From assembly GCA_045645485.1 (NCBI GenBank), contig JAZRIX010000054.1, forward strand, positions 1 through 29,626: a stretch of 29,626 nt of DNA, in the 5' to 3' direction. Positions 1 through 6,925 of this stretch are shown here, one piece after another (positions within the stretch are counted from its first letter, which is position 1; the number at the start of each line of letters is the position of its first letter). The notes under the pieces are model-generated. The model saw only the letters and a program-made list of their open reading frames with translations, was not told the origin of the DNA and did no database searches. The translations under genes and the position numbers were made by a program. The stretch comes from SIG440 sp045645485. GTDB lineage: Bacteria > Bacillota > Clostridia > Monoglobales > Monoglobaceae.

Positions 1-1
1 T

Positions 2-96
2 TGGCGGACAGGGTGGGATTCGAACCCACGTGCCGGATTGAATACCGACAAACTGATTTCGAGTCAGCCCCGTTATGACCACTTCGATACCTGTCC
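2..96 (-). tRNA. tRNA-Ser (anticodon CGA)
   Basis: On the minus strand a 7-bp acceptor stem GGACAGG/CCTGTCC is followed by discriminator G and an encoded CCA. The anticodon loop CTCGAAA sits on a GCTGA/TCAGT stem and gives anticodon CGA, which reads UCG. A long variable arm and a GTGGG/CCCAC T-stem with loop TTCGAAT complete a class II serine tRNA of 95 nt. All arms pair, so the gene looks functional. Part of its 5' half is repeated at 280-316. Confidence 0.96.
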
Positions 97-279
97 GTGT
101 GTATGTTTGAACTCCGATTTGACGGAGAAAAAACTGAGCAAATTATGAAATTTTGTTAGAAAAATGTTAGAAATGGCTAGAAAAACCGCTAGATAAGAGT
201 GTAAAAACAAGGTTTGAACCTCGCTTAAACCCGCACGGTTAAGCCATTTGTGAGGGTACAGTTACAGTGTAACCGAGGG

Positions 280-316
280 GATTTCGAGTCAGCCCCGTTA
301 TGACCGCTTCGATACC
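280..316 (-). pseudogene. tRNA-Ser(CGA) 5'-half remnant
   Basis: These 37 bases match the D-arm to anticodon-loop part of the tRNA-Ser at 2-96 with a single difference. The match stops just after the anticodon loop; what follows on the minus strand does not form the variable arm, T-arm or a matching acceptor 3' strand. It is therefore a partial copy and not a second tRNA. It could be a recombination scar or the edge of a lost element that used the tRNA as its attachment site; which of these is inference. Confidence 0.8.
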
Positions 317-331
317 GCTACGTATGTAGGT

Positions 332-360
332 ATATAAGGGGGCAAAATGCCCCCTTATAT
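332..360 (-). terminator. Terminator-like hairpin after mreB
   Basis: There is a perfect 12-bp inverted repeat (ATATAAGGGGGC / GCCCCCTTATAT) with a 5-nt loop, starting 8 bp beyond the mreB stop. The stem is strong, but the minus-strand side lacks a proper U-run (it continues TTATATACC). On the plus side it is followed by GTTTTGTTTT. It most likely ends or stabilises the mreB transcript. Confidence 0.65.
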
Positions 361-368
361 GTTTTGTT

Positions 369-1382
369 TTAGTCACTGACACGCTTGGTTGGATTGTAGC
401 TCTGGAGAATTGAGATATTATCAAGAGCTTTACCTGTTCCCAGCGCCACACACGAAATAGCATCGTCGGCAACAATTGTCCGGATTCCAGTCTCAGCTTC
501 AATCAGCTTGTCCATTCCGTAAACCAACGCACCGCCACCTGTGAGAATAATACCTCTTGCACTGATGTCGGCAACCAGTTCAGGCGGAGTTTTTTCAAGT
601 ACAGCTTTTATTGCTTCTATAATTGAGGCAGATGTCTCTGTAAGAGCATCCAGAATTTCATAAGAAGAAATAGTCACTGTTTTGGGAAGTCCTGAAACAA
701 GGCTTCTTCCTCTCACGTCCATTGTGAGATTTTCTTCTCTCTTATATACGCAGCCGATTTTTATTTTCAGTTCTTCTGCTGTTCTTTCACCGATAAGAAT
801 ATTGTACTTCTTTCTCACATATCTGACGATTGCTTCGTTGAACTTGTCCCCAGCAACCTTGATTGACTGGCTGGTAACAATACCACCGAGAGAAATAACG
901 GCAACATCTGATGTTCCGCCGCCCATATCAACAATCATCGAACCGTAGGGCTGAGAAATATCAATTCCGACACCGATAGCAGCTGCCAGAGGTTCTTCAA
1001 TAAGATGAACCTTGCTTGCACCTGCCTGAATACCGGCATCAATTACCGCACGTTCTTCAACCTCTGTAACACCGCTGGGAACACAAATGATAACACGGGG
1101 TTTGAAGAAACTGCGCTTTGCAACCTTCTGGAGAAAATATTTTATCATTCTCTCGGTTGTGTTGTAATCAGATATTACACCGTCACGAAGAGGGCGGATT
1201 GCAACAATGTTACCCGGAGTTCTACCGAGCATTCTCTGGGCTTCTTCACCAACCGCATAAAGTTTATTTGTATTTTTGTCTACGGCAACAACTGACGGTT
1301 CCTTGGCAACAATACCCTTTCCTTTGATATAAACCAGAACCGAGGCTGTTCCCAGGTCAATTCCTATATCCTGACCGAACAT
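369..1382 (-). CDS. mreB: MreB/Mbl-family bacterial actin
   Basis: Cell-shape actin homologue that forms ATP-dependent membrane-associated filaments and guides the lateral wall synthesis machinery. The three actin-fold signatures are present: phosphate-1 DIGIDLGTAS near the N-terminus, phosphate-2 DMGGGTSDVAV around residue 155, and the adenosine motif LTGGGALVYGM near the C-terminus. The start chosen is the ATG giving MFGQDIGIDLGT (337 aa, usual MreB length), because AAGGTAAGG lies 8 nt upstream; an ATG two codons earlier would be only 2 nt from that site. The gene stands alone, without mreC/mreD or minCD, as is usual for mbl or mreBH paralogues, so which paralogue it is cannot be settled here. 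It has its own promoter at 1444-1472. Confidence 0.95.
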   Translation of the reverse strand: MFGQDIGIDLGTASVLVYIKGKGIVAKEPSVVAVDKNTNKLYAVGEEAQRMLGRTPGNIVAIRPLRDGVISDYNTTERMIKYFLQKVAKRSFFKPRVIICVPSGVTEVEERAVIDAGIQAGASKVHLIEEPLAAAIGVGIDISQPYGSMIVDMGGGTSDVAVISLGGIVTSQSIKVAGDKFNEAIVRYVRKKYNILIGERTAEELKIKIGCVYKREENLTMDVRGRSLVSGLPKTVTISSYEILDALTETSASIIEAIKAVLEKTPPELVADISARGIILTGGGALVYGMDKLIEAETGIRTIVADDAISCVALGTGKALDNISILQSYNPTKRVSD

Positions 1383-1443
1383 TTTCATCACCTTACCTTG
1401 TTCTTTTGCTTGTTCAAGCATTTAATCACACTGTTACTAACAT

Positions 1444-1472
1444 ATCATATACCATTTTTGTACAAATGTCAA
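1444..1472 (-). promoter_or_regulatory. Sigma-A promoter for mreB
   Basis: On the minus strand TTGACA (1467-1472) is followed by a 17-bp spacer and TATGAT (1444-1449). This predicts a 5' leader of about 55 nt before the ATG at 1382. The rest of the 1383-1690 gap is AT-rich and holds only this promoter and the plus-strand one at 1660-1689. Confidence 0.88.
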
Positions 1473-1659
1473 TAAGAAACACAAGATTTTCCTTAATTTT
1501 GTAAGCTAAAAAAATAGGATGACGGATAAATTGCGACAGTTCACGGCATTATATTTAATAAAATAACTATAAACATACAATATTTGACTTTAATATTGAT
1601 ATATTTTTAACAAAAATGCGGTTTCTGATAATAAATTTTAAGAAAATGTAAAAATCTAC

Positions 1660-1689
1660 TTGTAAAGTTGGGCAGTTTTGTGATAAAAT
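1660..1689 (+). promoter_or_regulatory. Promoter for the NifU-like/GGGtGRT operon
   Basis: TTGTAA (1660-1665) and TAAAAT (1684-1689) are separated by 18 bp. The -10 region reads TGTGATAAAAT, nearly the same as the promoter upstream of uppP (22889-22917). Initiation near 1696 would give a leader of about 80 nt. Confidence 0.6.
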
Positions 1690-1727
1690 AACATCAAATG
1701 GATTTTTATAATCAAAAGAAATTTATG

Positions 1728-1758
1728 TCCCGAAAAAGGGATGTGGGCTTAAAGCCCA
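1728..1758 (+). promoter_or_regulatory. Two small leader hairpins
   Basis: Two short hairpins stand in tandem: TCCC/GGGA with a 6-nt loop (1728-1741) and TGGGC/GCCCA with a 5-nt loop (1744-1758). They end a few bases before the ribosome site AAAGGAG of the next gene. They may protect the mRNA 5' end or modulate translation. No known riboswitch class is recognised. Confidence 0.4.
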
Positions 1759-1775
1759 AGGGAAAGGAGAAAAAA

Positions 1776-2468
1776 ATGATTTATTCTTCAGAAGTAGAAA
1801 GAATGTGCGTTGTTAATAAAGGCGCAAATCACGGTCCCGCACCCATACCGGAAGAAGGAAAATGGGTAAAGTCAAAGGAAGTTACTGATATCTCGGGTCT
1901 TACACACGGTGTTGGTTGGTGTGCTCCTCAGCAGGGTGCCTGCAAGCTTACTCTCAATGTTAAAGACGGTATCATTCAGGAAGCTCTTGTTGAAACTCTC
2001 GGTTGCTCGGGTATGACACACTCAGCTGCTATGGCATCTGAAATTCTTCCCGGCAAGACAATTCTTGAAGCTCTCAACACAGACCTTGTTTGTGATGCTA
2101 TCAACACAGCTATGAGAGAACTCTTCCTCCAGATTGTTTACGGAAGAACACAGACAGCTTTCTCAGAAGGCGGTCTTCCCATCGGTGCAGGTCTCGAAGA
2201 CCTTGGTAAGGGTCTCAGAAGCCAGGTTGGTACAATGTACGGAACTCTTGCAAAGGGTTCAAGATACCTCGAAATGGCTGAAGGTTATGTTACAAAGATT
2301 GCTCTTGATGCAGACGACGAAATCATCGGTTATGAATTTGTTCATGTTGGCAAGATGATGGATATGATCAAGGGCGGTATGGACGCAAACGAAGCTATGA
2401 AAAAGGCTATGGGTACATACGGCAGAGTTCAGGACGCAGTCAAGATGATTGACCCCAGACACGAATAA
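1776..2468 (+). CDS. NifU/IscU-like Fe-S scaffold-type protein paired with GGGtGRT
   Basis: A 230-aa soluble protein with an IscU/NifU-N-like core. Cys49 lies in GWCAP, Cys56 in GACKLTLNV and Cys77 in LGCSGMTHSA; the last two resemble the first and second cluster-ligand cysteines of IscU (with the GC-S signature). Cys11 and Cys106 are further candidates. By analogy it would hold or pass on an Fe-S cluster, but no biochemical role is established that I know of. The start at 1776 is chosen because AAAGGAG lies directly upstream; a longer in-frame extension back to 1698 would run through the leader hairpins. The GGGtGRT gene follows after 14 nt, so they are co-transcribed. The codon choice resembles that of the ribosomal and HU genes here, which suggests strong expression. 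Confidence 0.88.
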   Translation: MIYSSEVERMCVVNKGANHGPAPIPEEGKWVKSKEVTDISGLTHGVGWCAPQQGACKLTLNVKDGIIQEALVETLGCSGMTHSAAMASEILPGKTILEALNTDLVCDAINTAMRELFLQIVYGRTQTAFSEGGLPIGAGLEDLGKGLRSQVGTMYGTLAKGSRYLEMAEGYVTKIALDADDEIIGYEFVHVGKMMDMIKGGMDANEAMKKAMGTYGRVQDAVKMIDPRHE

Positions 2469-2482
2469 GGAGGTATAGGATA

Positions 2483-3481
2483 ATGGCTTTATTTGAAAGT
2501 TTTGAGAGAAGAATTGATACTATAAACAAAGTTCTGAGTGCAAACGGCATTGCATCAATCGACGAAGCAAAGGCTATCTGCGACGAAAAGGGCATTGATC
2601 CTTATGCAATCGTGAAGGGTATTCAGCCCATCGCTTTTGAAAATGCAGGCTGGGCATATGTTGTTGGTGCGGCTCTTGCAATCAAGAGAGGCGTAAAGAC
2701 AGCTGCTGATGCAGCAAAGGTAATCGGCGAAGGTCTTCAGGCTTTCTGTATTCCCGGCTCTGTTGCTGATGACAGAAAAGTTGGTCTCGGTCACGGTAAC
2801 CTTGGTGCAATGCTCCTCAGCGAAGATACAAAGTGCTTTGCATTCCTTGCAGGTCACGAATCTTTTGCTGCCGCTGAAGGTGCTATTGGTATTGCACGTT
2901 CAGCTAATAAGGTAAGAAAAGAACCCCTCAGAGTTATCCTCAACGGTCTTGGCAAGGATGCTGCTCTGATTATTTCAAGAATCAACGGTTTCACATATGT
3001 TCAGACAGAATTTGACTATGCAACAGGCGAAGTTAAGATTGTTCGCGAAAAGGCATATTCTGACGGTGAACGTTCAAAGGTTCGTTGCTACGGCTCAGAC
3101 GACGTTCGTGAAGGCGTTGCAATCATGCATCTTGAAGGCGTTGACGTATCTATCACAGGTAACTCAACCAACCCCACAAGATTCCAGCACCCCGTTGCAG
3201 GTACATACAAGAAGGAATGTATCGAACAGGGCAAGAAATACTTCTCAGTTGCATCAGGCGGCGGTACAGGACGTACACTCCATCCTGATAACATGGCTGC
3301 AGGTCCTGCATCATACGGTATGACAGATACAATGGGTCGTATGCACTCAGATGCTCAGTTTGCAGGTTCTTCTTCAGTTCCCGCTCACGTTGAAATGATG
3401 GGACTTCTCGGCGCAGGTAACAACCCCATGGTTGGTATGACTGTTGCAGTCGCAGTTGCTATCGAAGAAGCGATGAAATAA
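2483..3481 (+). CDS. GGGtGRT family protein
   Basis: A 332-aa protein carrying the family motif GGGTGRT at residues 259-265, inside SVASGGGTGRTLHPD. The glycine- and alanine-rich C-terminal third (LLGAGNNPMVGMTVAVAVAIEEA) looks like packed helices and not a classical transmembrane domain. Further conserved-looking stretches are GLGHGNLGAML (101-111), FLAGHESFAAAEGA (121-134) and ITGNSTNPTRFQHPV (224-238). The family's biochemical function is not known to me; it is regularly found beside the NifU-like protein encoded just upstream. AAGGAGG sits about 9 nt before the ATG. No terminator of its own is visible: 29 bp after the stop the sequence enters an ISL3-type insertion end, so the native 3' end may have been lost. 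Confidence 0.92.
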   Translation: MALFESFERRIDTINKVLSANGIASIDEAKAICDEKGIDPYAIVKGIQPIAFENAGWAYVVGAALAIKRGVKTAADAAKVIGEGLQAFCIPGSVADDRKVGLGHGNLGAMLLSEDTKCFAFLAGHESFAAAEGAIGIARSANKVRKEPLRVILNGLGKDAALIISRINGFTYVQTEFDYATGEVKIVREKAYSDGERSKVRCYGSDDVREGVAIMHLEGVDVSITGNSTNPTRFQHPVAGTYKKECIEQGKKYFSVASGGGTGRTLHPDNMAAGPASYGMTDTMGRMHSDAQFAGSSSVPAHVEMMGLLGAGNNPMVGMTVAVAVAIEEAMK

Positions 3482-3509
3482 TTTGCCAAAAGCGATTGAA
3501 ATGTTAAAT

Positions 3510-3531
3510 GGCTCTTTGTCAATAGTTGGGG
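3510..3531. mobile_element. ISL3-type terminal inverted repeat (one end)
   Basis: GGCTCTTTGTCAATAGTTGG resembles the ends of ISL3-family insertion sequences. It lies about 40 bp beyond the stop of the transposase fragment, where the 3' end of such an element belongs. A poorly matching partner, GGGTTCTGTCAAAACC read on the minus strand, is at about 4561-4576. The element is not intact. Confidence 0.6.
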
Positions 3532-3556
3532 TCAAAATAAAATAATGGAATTTTTG

Positions 3557-3586
3557 AAGGCGGTTGCAGCATTAAGCAGCCGCCTT
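3557..3586 (-). terminator. Hairpin at the end of the transposase fragment
   Basis: AAGGCGGTTGC and GCAGCCGCCTT form an 11-bp stem with one G-T pair and an 8-nt loop that contains the transposase stop codon. On the minus strand it is followed by CAAAAATT. It probably ended the ISL3 transposase transcript and could now also limit readthrough from the GGGtGRT gene. Confidence 0.5.
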
Positions 3587-3772
3587 TGCTGTGTTTGAAT
3601 TTTTGTAGTTAAACATATGAAGTATTCTTTTTCTAAATCTATCAAAATTACGGTAACCGTAAGCATTTCTTTTTAAAACTTTAATTTTGTTGTTGCAGCC
3701 TTCTGTACCAAGATTATTAGTCAAAGAATAATTAACCCCACTGACGCATTGGTTTGTAAAGATTGCGGACAT
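3572..3772 (-). pseudogene. ISL3-family transposase, C-terminal remnant
   Basis: About 65 codons on the minus strand match the C-terminal end of ISL3 transposases; the diagnostic part is TEGCNNKIKVLKR followed by YGYRNFDRFRKRIL. The zinc-finger, DNA-binding and nearly all of the DDE catalytic region (a full protein is about 400 aa) are missing: upstream DNA encodes an unrelated small protein on the other strand. The fragment is dead, left by a deleted or overwritten element next to the inverted-repeat end at 3510-3531. Confidence 0.82.
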
Positions 3773-3810
3773 ATAGAGTTTTTATTCATACCGGAAAGGA
3801 GGTAATGCAA

Positions 3811-3999
3811 ATGTGGGTAAGAAATAGATATACGGGCCCAGGCGGTGGGCTATACACTGGTCCGGGTGGAGGACTTTATACAGGTCCAGACAGAAACCCT
3901 TATAAAAGCAATTGGCCGCCTCGCGACTACTTTCTTAAAGCTTTAAGAGAGCTACGCAGGCAAGATGTCATAGATTATCTGCTGAAAAACGGATTTTAA
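3811..3999 (+). CDS. YTGPGGG-repeat mini-protein
   Basis: A 62-aa protein of unknown function. Residues 7-26 hold three tandem copies of YTGP, the first two extended to YTGPGGGL, and the C-terminal 30 residues form a probable helical segment (YFLKALRELRR, then DVIDYLLKNGF). The repeat is glycine/proline-rich with no signal peptide or membrane segment. The ATG at 3811 is chosen because AAAGGAGG lies 8 nt upstream; an ATG at 3805 is too close. The strong ribosome site, clean repeat and amphipathic tail argue it is real despite its size. From memory, similar short GPGGG-repeat proteins with a Y.SN.PP spacer and helical tail occur across bacteria, often near mobile DNA, but I assign no role. It sits in the decayed island between ISL3 debris and a broken DUF1273 gene. 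Confidence 0.7.
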   Translation: MWVRNRYTGPGGGLYTGPGGGLYTGPDRNPYKSNWPPRDYFLKALRELRRQDVIDYLLKNGF

Positions 4000-4182
4000 A
4001 TATCAATACAGGTGTAACCATCTAACTCGCTGAACATAGTGGTTGCATCTGTTTTTATTTTGCCCACACGTCCTTTGAAAGCCGTCTTATTGGCGATTTA
4101 ATGCCTTGGGTGGTGTAACTACCCTACCCGAGTGTCCTACAAGCCCTTTAACAGCCGTTGCAACTCGGCCTCAAAATCGATT

Positions 4183-4577
4183 TTAAATGCTATCGAGTAC
4201 ATTCACTGCTTTTATGCCTTTTCTCTTGCGTAATCAACTGTATTCTTCGTCCCACTCTTCTGACCATTGAATACAGCAATTACAAGGTTTGCTCTATCAA
4301 CCATCCATTCATTTCTCACCTGATAGCATCCGGCGAAATAGTGGTCGTTGATTTTTTTTACAAGGTCGGCATTCTTGATGATTTTATTAAACCTCATCTT
4401 TTCTGTCATACTCCGCCTGCTCTCAAATCCCGGGTGTGGCAAAGCACATATTAGGTGTAAATCATTGTTTGTTTTCTTTCGCTCTAATACAATCTCTATT
4501 GCCCATATATCCGTTCCCATTGCCATACCTGTTATAAAGGTTACATAGCGAAGGCTTGGTGGTTTTGACAGAACCCG
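4183..4577 (-). pseudogene. DUF1273 (SLOG superfamily) gene, truncated and frameshifted
   Basis: The minus-strand frame reads VTFITGMAMGTDIWAIEIVL, then LHLICALPHPGFE, HYFAGCYQVRNEWMVD and VIAVFNGQKSGTKNTVDYA: the core of DUF1273/YpsA-like Rossmann (SLOG) proteins, presumed nucleotide or nucleotide-derivative binders. Two lesions are visible. The N-terminal third with the usual TGHRP motif is absent; the frame runs into a stop at 4578-4580 with no plausible start beyond the internal methionines. Near 4217 a one-base loss in an A-run creates an early TAA, and restoring the frame gives the expected family tail GIKAVNVLDSI with a stop at 4183-4185. The 183 bp between 4000 and 4182 hold only short broken frames. 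Confidence 0.75.
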
Positions 4578-4583
4578 CTATAT

Positions 4584-4608
4584 AAAAAGAAACCCTTTAA
4601 GGGTTTCT
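4584..4608 (-). terminator. Rho-independent terminator of the murJ-ABC operon
   Basis: On the minus strand AGAAACCC / GGGTTTCT (8 bp, 5-nt loop) is followed immediately by TTTTTATA. It lies 55 bp after the ABC-transporter stop and separates the large operon from the decayed island. Confidence 0.92.
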
Positions 4609-4662
4609 CTAACAGTTGAACATTGTCCTTTGTGCTTTATGTTTTTGGGAATAGGCTTTAAA

Positions 4663-6390
4663 CTAAAGCGTGCTGTACATGGAATATAGCTTTGCGTATT
4701 CTCCGCCCATTTCCATAAGCTCGGCGTGTGTACCTTCCTCAACAATGCCCTGGTTGGTAAGAACAAGAATTCTTGTGGCATTTTTGATTGTGGTAAGACG
4801 GTGGGCAATTGTGAATGTGGTTTTGCCCTCGGACAGCTGTTTGAGAGACTGCTGTACCAACAGCTCGCTTTCGTTATCCAGTGCGGAGGTTGCTTCGTCA
4901 AGTATCAGTATGGGAGGATTTTTGAGGAAGAGTCTTGCAATTGAAATTCTTTGCTTCTGACCCCCTGAAAGCTTGAGACCCCGTTCTCCCACATAGGTAT
5001 CGTATCCGTCCTTCAACTGACTTATAAACTCGTGAGCACCTGCCGCTTTGGCGGCATCAATTACTTCTTCACGGCTTGCATCGGGTCTGCCGTAAATAAT
5101 ATTTTCGAAAACTGTTCCACTAAACAAATATACATCCTGCTGAACAGTTCCAATGTTGTTGCGAAGGGAGTTCAGCGTAATTTCACGGATATCTACTCCG
5201 TCAATGAGAATATCCCCTGAGGTCAGGTCATAGAATCTGGGGATAAGGTTGCACATTGTGGTTTTTCCGCCACCTGAGGGTCCTACAATGGCAATGTTTT
5301 CACCGGCTTTTATGCTGAGATTCATAGTTTCAAGAATTGTGTCCGTATCATCTGCATAGCTGAAGCAAACATTTCGGAATTCCACATTTCCCTTTACGTT
5401 TTTCAGTTCAACAGCATTTTCTGCATCCTTGATGTCAATGGGCTGATCCATAATTTCCTGAAATCTTTCTATTCCTGTGATGCCGCGCTGAAATTGTTCT
5501 GTGAATTCTACGATTCTGCGAATTGAAACAATGAGAGTCTGGATATAAAGAAGATATGCCACAAAGTCTGCGGCGTTGATGTGACCTTTAAGCATAAACC
5601 ATGCTCCCAGTATAATTATGGCTATGTACATAATGCCGTCAGAAAACCTTGTTCCTGATTGGAACAGAGCCATATATTTGTATGCGGATTTTTTTGCATT
5701 AAAGAACTTTTTGTTGCCTTCGGCAAACTTTTCACGCTCAATATCTTCGTTGGCAAAGCTTTTTACTACTCTTATACCCAGAAGACTGTCTTCAAGGTCT
5801 GCATTCAGCTCACCTATTTGCTGACGCTGAGCTTTGAATGCGTCTTTCATCTTTTTTCTGAAAAGAAAGATGGAAACAAACATCAATGGCAGAAGAAGAA
5901 AAATCAATGCAGTCAGCAAAAGGTTTATTCTGCCGAGGATTATAAATGAACCCACAATCTTTATGAATGCAATAAAGAATTCCTCAGGACAGTGGTGTGA
6001 AAATTCGGTTATATCAAATAGGTCTGATGTCATTCTGGACATAAGCTGACCTATTTTGGTATTGTCAAAGTATTTGAAGGGCAACTTTTGCAAATGGTCA
6101 AAAAGGTCACGTCTCATATCGGTTTCGAGACGTGCTCCCATAACGTGACCTGCGTTTGCCATATAATAGTTTGCTACGGTATCTACAAGCCTTAGGAACA
6201 GATATATTGCTCCAAGCTTCAGTACCATAGAAAACAAAAAGGTTTGTGTCGGGTCAATGGCGGCATTTGTTATACGGCGGACAATAAGGGGAAAAACCAG
6301 TTCGCATACCGTTGACAGTACCGCACAGAGCAAGTCCAGAATTATGATGCCGATATACGGTTTGTAATAAGACGAAAATCTTTTTAACAT
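4663..6390 (-). CDS. MsbA/LmrA-type ABC exporter (fused permease-ATPase)
   Basis: A 575-aa half-transporter expected to work as a dimer in the cytoplasmic membrane. Residues 1-300 hold the six-helix exporter domain; 335-575 are the nucleotide-binding domain with Walker A GPSGGGKTT (370-378), Q-loop QQD near 417, signature LSGGQ (474-478), Walker B ILILDE (494-499) and H-loop His530. All ATPase residues are intact. The start has AAAGGTGA 7 nt upstream, and the gene follows the DUF4330 gene after 21 nt as the last member of the operon. Position behind murJ, ligase and glycosyltransferase genes suggests a lipid-linked or lipid-like substrate for surface glycan assembly, but sequence alone cannot exclude a drug exporter. 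Confidence 0.93.
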   Translation of the reverse strand: MLKRFSSYYKPYIGIIILDLLCAVLSTVCELVFPLIVRRITNAAIDPTQTFLFSMVLKLGAIYLFLRLVDTVANYYMANAGHVMGARLETDMRRDLFDHLQKLPFKYFDNTKIGQLMSRMTSDLFDITEFSHHCPEEFFIAFIKIVGSFIILGRINLLLTALIFLLLPLMFVSIFLFRKKMKDAFKAQRQQIGELNADLEDSLLGIRVVKSFANEDIEREKFAEGNKKFFNAKKSAYKYMALFQSGTRFSDGIMYIAIIILGAWFMLKGHINAADFVAYLLYIQTLIVSIRRIVEFTEQFQRGITGIERFQEIMDQPIDIKDAENAVELKNVKGNVEFRNVCFSYADDTDTILETMNLSIKAGENIAIVGPSGGGKTTMCNLIPRFYDLTSGDILIDGVDIREITLNSLRNNIGTVQQDVYLFSGTVFENIIYGRPDASREEVIDAAKAAGAHEFISQLKDGYDTYVGERGLKLSGGQKQRISIARLFLKNPPILILDEATSALDNESELLVQQSLKQLSEGKTTFTIAHRLTTIKNATRILVLTNQGIVEEGTHAELMEMGGEYAKLYSMYSTL

Positions 6391-6411
6391 ATTTTGTCAC
6401 CTTTATTTCTC

Positions 6412-6906
6412 TCAGTCAACCTGTTTTATATCCACAATTGTTCCCGAGGTGTTTGCATACTTGGTCGAAAAATACAGAGTTGAACCTATGTTGATGTGTT
6501 GATTTGTTGCTGTGAAGAAGCCTGAGTCGTTTACGCTTCCGTCAAGACGAACCTTCATCTCAACAATATATCTTTCGGGAATAGTCATAGGAACAACAGT
6601 GCCGTTCAAAAGCTCACGTGTCTCTACCATTTCTTCAAAGGTTACGTCTGTTATTTCACCGACGCTTTCGTGGGTGTTGTTGTTTGTAATTTCACCTTTT
6701 TGCTGAAGTGCCTTCACCGTACCTTCACGTACACCTCGTACCTGAACGGTATATTCAAGCTGATGACTTACGGTAGTGACCTTTTCTTCAGGTCTGAAGA
6801 ATCGCAGATATGCACCGAAAGCTACTGCGATGATAACAAGAACAACAGTAATATCTATAATGCTTATTTTACCAAATATTTTTCCGTCTTTGTTAAAGAA
6901 TGCCAT
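6412..6906 (-). CDS. DUF4330 domain membrane-anchored protein (copy 1)
   Basis: A 164-aa protein with one N-terminal transmembrane helix (about residues 16-34, ISIIDITVVLVIIAVAFGAY) and an extracytoplasmic beta-rich domain of roughly 125 residues. The N-terminal GKIFGKISIIDI and the repeated VQVRGVREGT / VEMKVRLDG strands fit DUF4330. The function is unknown; the layout suggests a bitopic accessory subunit facing the wall. GGGAGAGG precedes the ATG. It sits 19 nt after a second DUF4330-like gene and 21 nt before the ABC exporter. The two copies are diverged, not recent duplicates. Confidence 0.8.
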   Translation of the reverse strand: MAFFNKDGKIFGKISIIDITVVLVIIAVAFGAYLRFFRPEEKVTTVSHQLEYTVQVRGVREGTVKALQQKGEITNNNTHESVGEITDVTFEEMVETRELLNGTVVPMTIPERYIVEMKVRLDGSVNDSGFFTATNQHINIGSTLYFSTKYANTSGTIVDIKQVD

Positions 6907-6925
6907 AATAACCTCTCCCTTCTGA

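Noticed and set aside
1383..1421. N-terminal extension of the MreB-like protein beginning MLEQAKEQ
   Set aside because: The family starts at MFGQDIGIDLGT and the good ribosome site AAGGTAAGG is 8 nt before that ATG; the extension has no ribosome site.
1698..1775. 26-residue N-terminal extension of the NifU-like protein
   Set aside because: It would be translated through the leader hairpins and the AAAGGAG site; composition is basic and unlike the family start.
2259..3323. Several antisense and shifted open frames inside the NifU-like and GGGtGRT genes
   Set aside because: Shadows of strongly biased codons; no ribosome sites and no recognisable domains.
4000..4182. Short minus-strand peptides such as FEAELQRLLKGL and KTAFKGRVGKIKTDATTMF
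   Set aside because: Plausible-looking but only about 20-35 codons long with stops between them and no start signals; treated as decayed DNA.
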